This document shows positions 1-5,825 of a stretch of DNA of 12,516 bases, one piece after another (the first letter of the stretch is position 1; every line of letters begins with the position of its first letter). The notes below the pieces were generated by a model, which worked only from the letters and a program-made list of their open reading frames with translations, was not told the origin of the DNA and did not search any database. This DNA is from an uncultured Clostridia bacterium (GTDB taxonomy: Bacteria > Bacillota > Clostridia > UBA1381). Location: contig CAKSPW010000064.1 in assembly GCA_934486495.1 (NCBI GenBank), positions 1-12,516 on the forward strand. Reading direction: 5' to 3'. Position numbers and translations under genes: made by a program.

Positions 1-77
1 TAACAATTATTCATAAAATAATATTGCTTAATTTCAGCATATGGGAGAATCGAAACCCCAACAATTGACAAAGAGCC
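1..77 (-). mobile_element. Possible end of an ISL3-family insertion sequence
   Basis: Read on the minus strand from position 77, the sequence begins GGCTCTTTGTCAATTGTTGG. From memory this resembles the terminal inverted repeats of ISL3-family elements. About 60 bases further in, an ATG at position 14 opens a frame (Met-Asn-Asn-Cys) running off the window, a plausible transposase start, although no good ribosome binding site precedes it. The other inverted repeat and the 8-bp target duplication expected of the family cannot be seen. If correct, the element sits 3 bases outside the terminator of the neighbouring uronate operon. The call rests on recognition of one short terminus and is tentative. 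Confidence 0.35.
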
Positions 78-80
78 ATC

Positions 81-111
81 AAAAAAAGGATCAACAAGAG
101 ATCCTTTTTTT
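81..111 (-). terminator. Intrinsic terminator of the kduI operon (bidirectional-looking)
   Basis: There is a perfect 12-bp inverted repeat, positions 81-92 against 100-111, with a 7-base loop at 93-99. The arms are AAAAAAAGGATC and GATCCTTTTTTT, so a U-run follows the GGATC stem in both directions. It lies about 40 bases past the stop codon of the last gene of the minus-strand kduI operon, where a terminator is expected. It could equally stop transcripts arriving from the left. Confidence 0.85.
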
Positions 112-152
112 GATTTCTGCCGTATACATTTTTTTCGCAAATATAATAAACA

Positions 153-944
153 TTATTTCTTTATATATCTTCCGTAAACCTCAATCTGCGAAAGCGCCGC
201 CCACGAAAGCGGATTGGACGCCTGTTTGAAATTGGTCAAGTGTATAAAGCTTGTCCGCTTCGGAGCGGAAAGTGTAAATTTCTGACCCTTATTACTCTTT
301 TCAAATTCAAAAGAGAGCTTACTGCCGTCTGACAGTTCCGCATCAAATGATTTCCAATATGTATCGTGGTCATCATGAAAATCGGCACGCAGATAGAAAA
401 CAATTGTATCAAACTCTACCTCACGTCCGAAATACAGATAATATTCTATATCCTCCCTTGCTCCGCCGGCATATGATTGAAACGGCCAGAATCCGTGACA
501 GTCCTGGCATATAACACCGTCTATTGAGTTTCTTTCTTCAAACACAACCTCATCTCGAGTTACATGATTTGCACGTGCGAACGGAAAATATCTGTCCTCA
601 AACCTAACCGCAGCACTGTTAAGAGCAATATTCCTGTAAGAATATGCCTCATCATCCGAGATTTCTCTTGCAGTAATCAGGTTCAAATCCATATCCCACG
701 TGTTCGGAGCGTAAATTCCATGCCAAATTCCCTCTGGAATTTGATATTTAAAATGCTTATCCGGGAGATAAACTATGCTTTCGGCAAGATGAGAGGCAAG
801 CTTTAACGCAACAAATTCTCCGTCCGAAGAAAGCTCAATATAATCGCCCTCTTCATACTTTTTTCTGTATACGCAACTTGCGTACTCTCCCCCAGCACTG
901 CAAAGCACTTCTCCGTCTTTGTTTTTTATTTGCAGATTAATCAT
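153..944 (-). CDS. Conserved-looking hypothetical protein with C-terminal galactose-binding-like domain
   Basis: This 263-residue protein was not matched to a named family. No signal peptide or membrane segment is visible, so it is probably cytoplasmic. The C-terminal half (about residues 137-258) reads like a discoidin/galactose-binding beta-sandwich: RNSIDG at 138-143, the strand FGREVEFDTIVFYLRADF at 172-189, YWKS followed by a strand ending in SDGS near 196-208, and a closing SWAALSQIEVYG at 247-258. The N-terminal half (1-136) is beta-rich and has a WHGIYAPNTWD segment near 74-84. It is the last gene of the kduI-kduD operon, starting 13 bases after the kduD stop, with AGGTGAG upstream of its ATG. 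Context suggests a role in uronate or oligosaccharide handling, for example sugar binding or an uncharacterised hydrolase or isomerase accessory. No catalytic motif was identified. Gene reality is near certain; function is unknown. Confidence 0.85.
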   Translation of the reverse strand: MINLQIKNKDGEVLCSAGGEYASCVYRKKYEEGDYIELSSDGEFVALKLASHLAESIVYLPDKHFKYQIPEGIWHGIYAPNTWDMDLNLITAREISDDEAYSYRNIALNSAAVRFEDRYFPFARANHVTRDEVVFEERNSIDGVICQDCHGFWPFQSYAGGAREDIEYYLYFGREVEFDTIVFYLRADFHDDHDTYWKSFDAELSDGSKLSFEFEKSNKGQKFTLSAPKRTSFIHLTNFKQASNPLSWAALSQIEVYGRYIKK

Positions 945-957
945 ATCTTCTCACCTA

Positions 958-1752
958 TTATTTAGGCTGCTTTCCGATGTAAGCGAGTATTCCGCCGTCA
1001 ACATAAAGAATATGACCGTTTACAAAATCGGACGCATCAGATGCGAGGAATACTGCAGGGCCCATAAGATCCTCGGGTGTACCCCAACGTGCCGCCGGTG
1101 TTTTTGCAATAATAAAGCTGTCAAACGGATGTCTTGAGCCGTCAGGCTGCTTTTCACGGAGCGGAGCTGTTTGCGGTGTGGCGATATAACCCGGGCCGAT
1201 ACCGTTACACTGAATATTGTACTCGCCGTATTCCGACGCAATATTTCTCGTAAGCATCTTAAGACCGCCCTTTGCGGCAGCATATGCCGATACGGTTTCT
1301 CGTCCGAGCTCGCTCATCATTGAACAGATGTTTATAATTTTACCGTGACCTTTTTTAATCATTGACGGAATTACAGCCTTTGACACAATAAACGGTGCAT
1401 TAAGGTCAACGTCAATAACCTTGCGGAATTCATCAGCCGACATATCACACATAGGAATACGTTTAATAATTCCGGCATTATTTACGAGTATATCAATAAC
1501 GCCGACTTCATCTTCTATTTTTGCAACCGTTTCCGCAACGGCCTTTTCGTCCGTAACATCGCAAACATAGCCTTTTGCATCTATCCCGTCAGCTTTGTAT
1601 GACGCAAGACCTTTGTCAACAAGCTCCTGATTAATATCGTTAAACACAATTTTTGCGCCTGCTTCCGAAAAACCTTTCGCAATAGCATATCCTATACCGT
1701 ATGACGCACCTGTAACAAACGCAATTTTTCCTTCAAGACTGAATTTATTCAT
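958..1752 (-). CDS. kduD: SDR oxidoreductase: KduD / gluconate 5-dehydrogenase-like
   Basis: This is a classical short-chain dehydrogenase of 264 residues. Visible motifs are the dinucleotide glycine motif TGASYGIG (14-21), an acidic Asp39 after the second strand (favours NAD), NNAG (91-94), and the catalytic Ser144, Tyr157 and Lys161 (YAAAK). The whole sequence, including the C-terminal RHPFDSFIIAKTPAARWG and YVDGGILAYIGKQP segments, strongly recalls streptococcal proteins named gluconate 5-dehydrogenase. Related SDRs beside uronate isomerases interconvert 3-deoxy-D-glycero-2,5-hexodiulosonate and 2-keto-3-deoxygluconate, and the kduI gene 14 bases upstream makes that the likelier role here. 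The RBS AAGGAGG lies 8 bases before the ATG. Gluconate/5-ketogluconate interconversion remains an alternative. Family certain; exact substrate inferred. Confidence 0.93.
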   Translation of the reverse strand: MNKFSLEGKIAFVTGASYGIGYAIAKGFSEAGAKIVFNDINQELVDKGLASYKADGIDAKGYVCDVTDEKAVAETVAKIEDEVGVIDILVNNAGIIKRIPMCDMSADEFRKVIDVDLNAPFIVSKAVIPSMIKKGHGKIINICSMMSELGRETVSAYAAAKGGLKMLTRNIASEYGEYNIQCNGIGPGYIATPQTAPLREKQPDGSRHPFDSFIIAKTPAARWGTPEDLMGPAVFLASDASDFVNGHILYVDGGILAYIGKQPK

Positions 1753-1766
1753 TAAAGCTTACCTCC

Positions 1767-2603
1767 TTATTTAAGATCGGACATTGCAATATTGTCCATA
1801 TCGGTAAATGTCTGGTTTTCACCGCACATACCCCAGATAAATGTATAATTCTTTGTGCCGCAACCGCTGTGGATTGACCAGCTCGGCGAAATAACAGCCT
1901 GTTCGTTTCTCATTATGATATGTCTCGTTTCATCGGGTTCACCCATCATGTGAAATACTACCGAATCGGGATCCATATCAAAATAGAAATAAACCTCCAT
2001 ACGTCTTTCATGAGTATGGCAAGGCATTGTATTCCAAACGCTTCCCGACTGAAGCTCCGTAAGACCCATTGAAAGCTGACATGACTTCATAACCTCTGGA
2101 TGAATATACTGATTGATTACACGCTTGTTGCATTCCTCCTCGCTTCCGCAGGGAACCTTCTTAGCCTTTGTTATATCTATGTGAACAGTCGGGTATGTTG
2201 TATGCGCCGGACATGAATTCATATAGAATTTAGCCGGATCGTTCTTATCAACGCTTTCAAAAACAACGTCCTTTGTACCCATACCTACATATATACCGTC
2301 ACGAGGATTCAAAACATATTCTGTTCCGTCAAGCGTAATTTTACCTTTTCCGCCGATGTTTATAACTCCAAGCTCACGTCTTTCCAAAAAATACTCGCTA
2401 CCGAACTGTTTTCCGCCCTCAAGCTTCAATGCCTTGTCAACCGGCATAATTCCACCGGCAACAATTCTGTCGAAATGGCTGTAACAAAGATTAACCTCAT
2501 CCTTTACAAATACGGTTTCAATCAAATATCTTTCTCTTAAATCTTCTGTCGTATAGAATTTTGAATCCTCCGGATGAACCGGGTGTCTTACATCAAGTTT
2601 CAT
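1767..2603 (-). CDS. kduI: 5-dehydro-4-deoxy-D-glucuronate isomerase KduI
   Basis: KduI converts 5-keto-4-deoxyuronate (from unsaturated uronates released by pectin and other polysaccharide lyases) into 2,5-diketo-3-deoxygluconate in the cytoplasm. With the start chosen here the protein has 278 residues, the same length as E. coli KduI, and the zinc ligands fall at the same positions: His196, His198 and Glu203 in CHTHERRMEV, and His245 in SWSIHSG. The N-terminal MKLDVRHPVHPED is typical. An in-frame ATG 63 bases upstream would add 21 residues (MRFSFGLWFC...) with no family counterpart. It is rejected because GGAAAGGA sits about 11 bases before the chosen ATG. The gene opens the kduI-kduD-orf263 operon. 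The 228-base gap upstream (2604-2831) contains the leader and presumably the promoter. Confidence 0.96.
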   Translation of the reverse strand: MKLDVRHPVHPEDSKFYTTEDLRERYLIETVFVKDEVNLCYSHFDRIVAGGIMPVDKALKLEGGKQFGSEYFLERRELGVINIGGKGKITLDGTEYVLNPRDGIYVGMGTKDVVFESVDKNDPAKFYMNSCPAHTTYPTVHIDITKAKKVPCGSEEECNKRVINQYIHPEVMKSCQLSMGLTELQSGSVWNTMPCHTHERRMEVYFYFDMDPDSVVFHMMGEPDETRHIIMRNEQAVISPSWSIHSGCGTKNYTFIWGMCGENQTFTDMDNIAMSDLK

Positions 2604-2623
2604 TTTTATACACATTCCTTTCC

Positions 2624-2638
2624 GTGCCTGCATGGCAC
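2624..2638 (-). other. Leader hairpin just upstream of the kduI ribosome binding site
   Basis: On the minus strand GTGCC-ATGCA-GGCAC forms a 5-bp GC-rich stem with a 5-base loop, directly followed by the GGAAAGGA ribosome binding site of kduI. It belongs to a leader stretch (about 2610-2700) that is clearly more GC-rich than the AT-rich sequence upstream and contains other short self-complementary words (GCAC-TGT-GTGC). It could influence translation initiation or be a small repeat. No known riboswitch class was recognised. Confidence 0.4.
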
Positions 2639-2720
2639 AAAACCAAAGTCCGAAGGAAAATCGCACACAGTGCTGCTACGCTGCCCGAAGCATAAGTTAC
2701 ACTATGGATAATTTTATTCA

Positions 2721-2765
2721 GACTTAAGTCATTAAATACTTATAAATAGACTATTCATTCGTCTA
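2721..2765. promoter_or_regulatory. Candidate operator palindromes upstream of kduI
   Basis: The AT-rich gap between kduI and mgtC contains a perfect 10-bp palindrome GACTTAAGTC (2721-2730) and a spaced inverted repeat TAGAC-9-GTCTA (2747-2751 and 2761-2765). On the minus strand TATAAG and TATAAT-like words lie nearby, but no convincing -35/-10 pair with 16-18 base spacing was found. The placement about 120-160 bases upstream of the kduI start fits a promoter and operator region. The controlling protein is unknown. Confidence 0.3.
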
Positions 2766-2774
2766 ATATAATTA

Positions 2775-2809
2775 TACAAGAAAAGAAATGCAATTTCATT
2801 GCATTTCTT
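2775..2809 (-). terminator. Probable intrinsic terminator of the mgtC-family gene
   Basis: A 12-bp inverted repeat AAGAAATGCAAT / ATTGCATTTCTT (2783-2794 and 2798-2809) with a 3-base loop lies 22 bases past the mgtC-family stop. On the minus strand it is followed by a U-rich TTTTCTTGT. The stem is AT-rich, so termination may be partial and some read-through into the kduI operon is possible. Confidence 0.6.
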
Positions 2810-2831
2810 CTTATTAATATTGCATTTTTCA

Positions 2832-3509
2832 CTAAAGACTTATTGAACGTACAAAATCTGATTGTTCGGCAAGCTCATAAATTTCGTGCGCCTCAAATCC
2901 CGGCTGCGCAAGCATATCGATATTTATTGAAATCGTACCGTCATTTCTTACTGTCTTAAAATGTTCAATCTGATAGCCGCGCGAAAAAAGAGCGGATTTT
3001 ATAAATTCAATCGCCTCGGGTGTATCGACAATCTCAACGGTAAGCTCAACCTCCTGAAGCGGCTGCAAAAATTTTAATCGCCTATGTAAAAATATTTGCG
3101 ATACAAAAACAAGCACGGTGCTTGCAAGACCAATAAAATAAAGTCCTGCGCCTATCGCCATTCCTATGCCTGCGGTTGCCCATATACCTGCCGCAGTTGT
3201 CAGTCCGCTGATTGAATTTTTGTGAACGTAAATCATGCCTGCGCCCAAAAAGCCGACACCGCTTACTATCTGTGCGGCAACACGGGAGTTATCCGCACCG
3301 CGCGCCCCTGCCAGCAAGCCAATATCCGAAAAACCGTATTTTGAAACTATCATCATAAGCGCCGACGCAAGCGCAACTATCATATGTGTTCGCACTCCGG
3401 CCCCTTTTCCTCTTGATTTTCTTTCATATCCGATTATTATTCCGCATATTCCCGATATGACTACACGCAGTAAAAAAATCAAATTAGACGTCATTCCTAT
3501 GTTTTCCAA
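2832..3509 (-). CDS. MgtC/SapB-family inner membrane protein
   Basis: This 225-residue membrane protein has about five hydrophobic segments (roughly 8-27, 42-57, 76-95, 102-121 and 123-141) and a soluble C-terminal region (about 152-225) resembling the ACT-like domain of longer MgtC proteins. Family signatures are clear: GYERKSRGKGAGVRTHMIV (27-45), DNSRVAAQIVSGVGFLGAG (73-91) and GLTTAAGIWATAGIGMAIG (102-120). MgtC proteins are linked to low-magnesium adaptation and ATP synthase inhibition in pathogens, but most family members are uncharacterised. The start is a TTG: AAGGAAGGG lies 6 bases upstream of it, whereas the in-frame ATG at codon 6 (position 3494) has no suitably spaced site. The gene is monocistronic, with its own consensus promoter and a terminator, and has no obvious tie to either sugar operon. 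Confidence 0.92.
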   Translation of the reverse strand: MENIGMTSNLIFLLRVVISGICGIIIGYERKSRGKGAGVRTHMIVALASALMMIVSKYGFSDIGLLAGARGADNSRVAAQIVSGVGFLGAGMIYVHKNSISGLTTAAGIWATAGIGMAIGAGLYFIGLASTVLVFVSQIFLHRRLKFLQPLQEVELTVEIVDTPEAIEFIKSALFSRGYQIEHFKTVRNDGTISINIDMLAQPGFEAHEIYELAEQSDFVRSISL

Positions 3510-3557
3510 AGCTAACCCTTCCTTATATTTACATCTGTAAACAGATTATTTCTTTTT

Positions 3558-3586
3558 ATTATAGCACATTACACTGAACTTGTCAA
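3558..3586 (-). promoter_or_regulatory. Consensus sigma-70/SigA promoter of the mgtC-family gene
   Basis: On the minus strand TTGACA (3581-3586) and TATAAT (3558-3563) are both perfect consensus hexamers separated by exactly 17 bases, with an extended -10 TG (TGCTATAAT). Transcription should start near position 3551, leaving a leader of about 40 bases before the TTG start codon. That is too short for the long regulatory leader known from enterobacterial mgtC operons. It lies just downstream of the microcompartment operon terminator. Confidence 0.92.
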
Positions 3587-3614
3587 TCCGTTTTGCCTAA
3601 AATTTTTACCAAAC

Positions 3615-3639
3615 AAAAAAGGGACTGTTCACAAGTCCC
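3615..3639 (-). terminator. Intrinsic terminator of the microcompartment operon
   Basis: On the minus strand GGGACT-TGTGAAC-AGTCCC forms a 6-bp stem (3634-3639 with 3621-3626) and a 7-base loop, followed directly by TTTTTT (3620-3615). It lies 43 bases past the stop codon of the DeoR-family gene and closes the 12-gene operon before the promoter of the mgtC-family gene. Confidence 0.92.
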
Positions 3640-3682
3640 ATTATATATTTTACCTTTAGCGTACAATCTCACAGATTTAACT

Positions 3683-4447
3683 TTATCTGCTTGTTACAAG
3701 ATGCGTTTCACTGTCTGTAAGCCTTGACCTAAGAGTTTCATCGTCAAGAGTCCCCGTTATGAAATAATCTATATCGGAAAAGTCGGAAAGCTTTACAAAC
3801 CCTACTCTGCCAAGCTTTGATTTATCACATATATAATATTTTGAGCCGGCATTTTTCATCATTTTCTTTTTAATTCCGCACTCCTGCTCGTTGCTTTCGA
3901 GGATACCTGCTGACGCTGTTACTCCCTTACTTGAGAAAAACATCTTGCTCGCAAAATAATTATCCTCAATGCATTTTTCAGCCATCGTACCGACAAACGA
4001 CTCGTTTCTGCTTACTATTCCGCCGACAGCTATAACCTTTATTCCGTCAGAACCCTGAAGCTCCTCAATAACACGAATTGAATTTGTAATAACGGTTATA
4101 TTACTCATGCTTTTGAGTTCTTTTGCCATATAAAACGTCGTTGTTGACGCATCGAGAAAAACCGTATCGCCCGTTACAACATATCCTGCCGCAATTTTGG
4201 CAAGCTGTGCCTTTTCCTCAACATTCGTATGTTTTCTTTTTTCAAGCGACAGCTCATAGGTCGTTCCGTCAATAGGCACGGCACCGCCGTGTGTACGTCT
4301 GAGACTTTCCTGCTTCTCAAGCTTTTCCAAATCACGCCGTACAGTTTCCTCCGTGACATTAAGTTCTACCGCAAGCTTGCTTACCCAAACAGCGCCGTCG
4401 GTTGCCAAAAGCTCAAGTATTCTGTTTTGTCTTTCAAGCGCAAACAT
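3683..4447 (-). CDS. DeoR-family transcriptional regulator
   Basis: This 254-residue repressor-type regulator probably senses a sugar phosphate. The N-terminal winged helix-turn-helix spans about residues 5-58, with recognition helix TEETVRRDLEKLEK (32-45) and wing RRTHGGAV (50-57). The C-terminal DeoR sensor domain shows DASTTT (99-104), TNSI (121-124), GG (142-143) and CDKSKLG (207-213). The start is set at the ATG with GAGGAAGG about 8 bases upstream. An upstream ATG at 4492 would add 15 residues outside the family pattern and would run through an RNA hairpin. As last gene of the microcompartment operon, with no obvious promoter of its own, it is probably co-transcribed and may autoregulate the operon. 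The ligand (for example fuculose-1-P or rhamnulose-1-P) is inferred only from context. Confidence 0.93.
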   Translation of the reverse strand: MFALERQNRILELLATDGAVWVSKLAVELNVTEETVRRDLEKLEKQESLRRTHGGAVPIDGTTYELSLEKRKHTNVEEKAQLAKIAAGYVVTGDTVFLDASTTTFYMAKELKSMSNITVITNSIRVIEELQGSDGIKVIAVGGIVSRNESFVGTMAEKCIEDNYFASKMFFSSKGVTASAGILESNEQECGIKKKMMKNAGSKYYICDKSKLGRVGFVKLSDFSDIDYFITGTLDDETLRSRLTDSETHLVTSR

Positions 4448-4474
4448 ACATTTTCCTTCCTCTCCGTAAAAGAT

Positions 4475-4507
4475 ATTGAGGCGGCACCGCAATGCAGTCC
4501 GCCCAAT
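4475..4507 (-). other. Hairpin between pduL and the deoR-type gene
   Basis: ATTG plus GGCGG (minus strand, 4507-4499) can pair with CCGCC and CAAT (4484-4480 and 4478-4475). This gives a 9-bp stem with one bulged base and a 14-base loop. No U-run follows, so it is not a standard terminator. It occupies most of the 63-base gap between pduL and the regulator and may tune regulator expression or mark a processing site. Confidence 0.45.
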
Positions 4508-4510
4508 ACA

Positions 4511-5143
4511 TTATTTCTTTATTATCTTAACTCTCATTCCGTTTTTAAGTCCTGCCGAGTTGGCATCGTCCGTATCAATATGCATTTCAATATTGAAATC
4601 GTCACGCACACGAACCTGCACATCATAAAATCTTGTGGGCTTAATTCCCTCTATCTCAACATCTACATAATCATTATCCTTTAAGTCATGCTTTTGCGCA
4701 TACTCCGGAGTTAAATGTATATGTCTGTTGGCAATTATAACGCCCTCTTTAAGATATACGCTGCCCTTTGGACCGACAACAACGAGTCTTTCCGAGCCTT
4801 CAATGTGTCCCGACGGTCTTACCGGAGGACTTACCTTTAACACAAAGGTATCCGTTCTTGAAATTTCAACCTGTGTATTCTTTCTTACAGGCCCCAAAAC
4901 TCTTACCTTTTCTATCGACTTAAGCGACGGACCGACAAGCGTCACACATTCCTCCGACGCATACTCTCTGCCCATAAGAGTCTTTTTCTTTGTAAGCTCA
5001 TAGCCTTTGCCGAAAAGCGTATCAAGGTCTTCTCTTGAAAGATGAATATGTCTTTGCGACACACCTACCTTAATTTCCCCGTGATCCTCTCGAACGCTTT
5101 GTATTGCGGCTCTGACTGCTTTTGCAATTTCAGTTTCATTCAT
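4511..5143 (-). CDS. pduL: Phosphate propanoyltransferase PduL (microcompartment type)
   Basis: PduL exchanges CoA for phosphate on the acyl-CoA made by the aldehyde dehydrogenase, giving acyl phosphate for ATP synthesis and recycling CoA inside the shell. The 210-residue protein shows the two beta-barrel halves and their metal-binding histidine loops: RHIHLS (31-36), ANRHIHLT (138-145) and EMHIDTDDANSAG (186-198), plus SRTDTF (95-100) and PPVRPSGH (106-113). Residues 3-17 (ETEIAKAVRAAIQSV) form a short amphipathic helix before the catalytic core, as in microcompartment-targeted PduL proteins. GGGAGTGAG precedes the ATG. The gene starts 16 bases after the upstream BMC-T stop. Confidence 0.96.
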   Translation of the reverse strand: MNETEIAKAVRAAIQSVREDHGEIKVGVSQRHIHLSREDLDTLFGKGYELTKKKTLMGREYASEECVTLVGPSLKSIEKVRVLGPVRKNTQVEISRTDTFVLKVSPPVRPSGHIEGSERLVVVGPKGSVYLKEGVIIANRHIHLTPEYAQKHDLKDNDYVDVEIEGIKPTRFYDVQVRVRDDFNIEMHIDTDDANSAGLKNGMRVKIIKK

Positions 5144-5159
5144 TTTATCTCACTCCCAT

Positions 5160-5798
5160 TTAACGTCCGACATCGAAAAATTTGATTATTTCGCCGCTCG
5201 GATTTGCGATAATCTCCTCACCATAAACTTTTCCGAGTACACCTGCCGCCGCTTTTCCACGCTCTACCGCGGCACTGACAGAAGAAACACTCCCGGCAAC
5301 AATAAGCGTAACAAGACGTCCGCCGAGTCTTTTTTCGGTGTGAACAAGCTCTACATCGGCTGTTTTAAGCATTGTATCGAGTCCTTCGACCGCCGCTACA
5401 AGGCCTTGAATTTCCAAAAGACCGAAAGCCTTTCCGACAGACTCCGCCGCAGGAATTCCCTTCATGTTCTTCGGCAGCTTTTTATTAAATTTATCTCTGT
5501 TAATGTCAAGCAAATATGCCATTTTTTCGGTATCATCTGCCGGATTTGCGATAATATGCGACACTATATACTTGCCCTCTTTATCGGCGTAATTCTTAGC
5601 CGCCTCAATTCCTGCCTTTACCGCCGAAACACTGCCCTCAAGCTTTATTTCCATAACAAGCGGTGCCGGAACATTAGGGTTTATAGGTCGGTTTCTGTCA
5701 AATGCTATAACGGAAACATCTGCCGCTTTTGCTGCGGCATCAGCAGCGGCAACAGCACACGAAAAGCTGTATACCTCTATCATTCCCAATGCTTTCAT
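5160..5798 (-). CDS. BMC-T shell protein (tandem, non-permuted BMC domains)
   Basis: This 212-residue shell protein contains two BMC domains and should form a pseudohexameric trimer in the facets. Domain 1 (about 1-87) begins MKALGMIEVYSFSCAVAAAD and ends HIIANP. Domain 2 (about 122-200) begins VGKAFGLLEIQGLVAAVEGL and ends EEIIANP. The order of elements is that of canonical domains, so it is not the circularly permuted EutL/PduB type. In domain 1 the loop that normally faces the pore is replaced by a longer, proline-rich segment DRNRPINPNVPAPL (34-47), and a linker of about 35 residues joins the domains. This could give an unusual pore. AAAGGGG lies 6 bases before the ATG. It sits between pduP and pduL in the operon. 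Confidence 0.92.
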   Translation of the reverse strand: MKALGMIEVYSFSCAVAAADAAAKAADVSVIAFDRNRPINPNVPAPLVMEIKLEGSVSAVKAGIEAAKNYADKEGKYIVSHIIANPADDTEKMAYLLDINRDKFNKKLPKNMKGIPAAESVGKAFGLLEIQGLVAAVEGLDTMLKTADVELVHTEKRLGGRLVTLIVAGSVSSVSAAVERGKAAAGVLGKVYGEEIIANPSGEIIKFFDVGR

Positions 5799-5825
5799 AA
5801 GTAACCCCTTTCAAAGATGCTAAAA

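Noticed and set aside
41..229. Plus-strand open frame of 62 codons at the left edge
   Set aside because: It runs through the kdu operon terminator and into the antisense of the last gene, has no family resemblance and has low-complexity residues; treated as chance.
2604..2666. N-terminal extension of KduI (21 extra residues from an upstream ATG)
   Set aside because: The KduI zinc ligands match E. coli numbering only from the 2603 start, which also has the ribosome binding site; the extension has no family counterpart.
2604..2831. Known riboswitch or catabolite (cre) site upstream of kduI
   Set aside because: No recognised riboswitch core or convincing cre consensus was found; only palindromes and a leader hairpin are visible.
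4448..4492. Upstream ATG of the DeoR-type regulator adding 15 residues
   Set aside because: No ribosome binding site was seen there, the extension spans a hairpin, and the family pattern starts at MFALERQNRILELL with a good site upstream.
5160..5798. EutL/PduB-type circularly permuted shell protein
   Set aside because: Both halves show the order of elements of canonical, non-permuted BMC domains.
5340..5804. Long plus-strand frames antisense to operon genes (also 4229-4684, 9559-9912, 10967-11428)
   Set aside because: All lie opposite clearly identified genes and have cysteine- and serine-rich nonsense composition without motifs.
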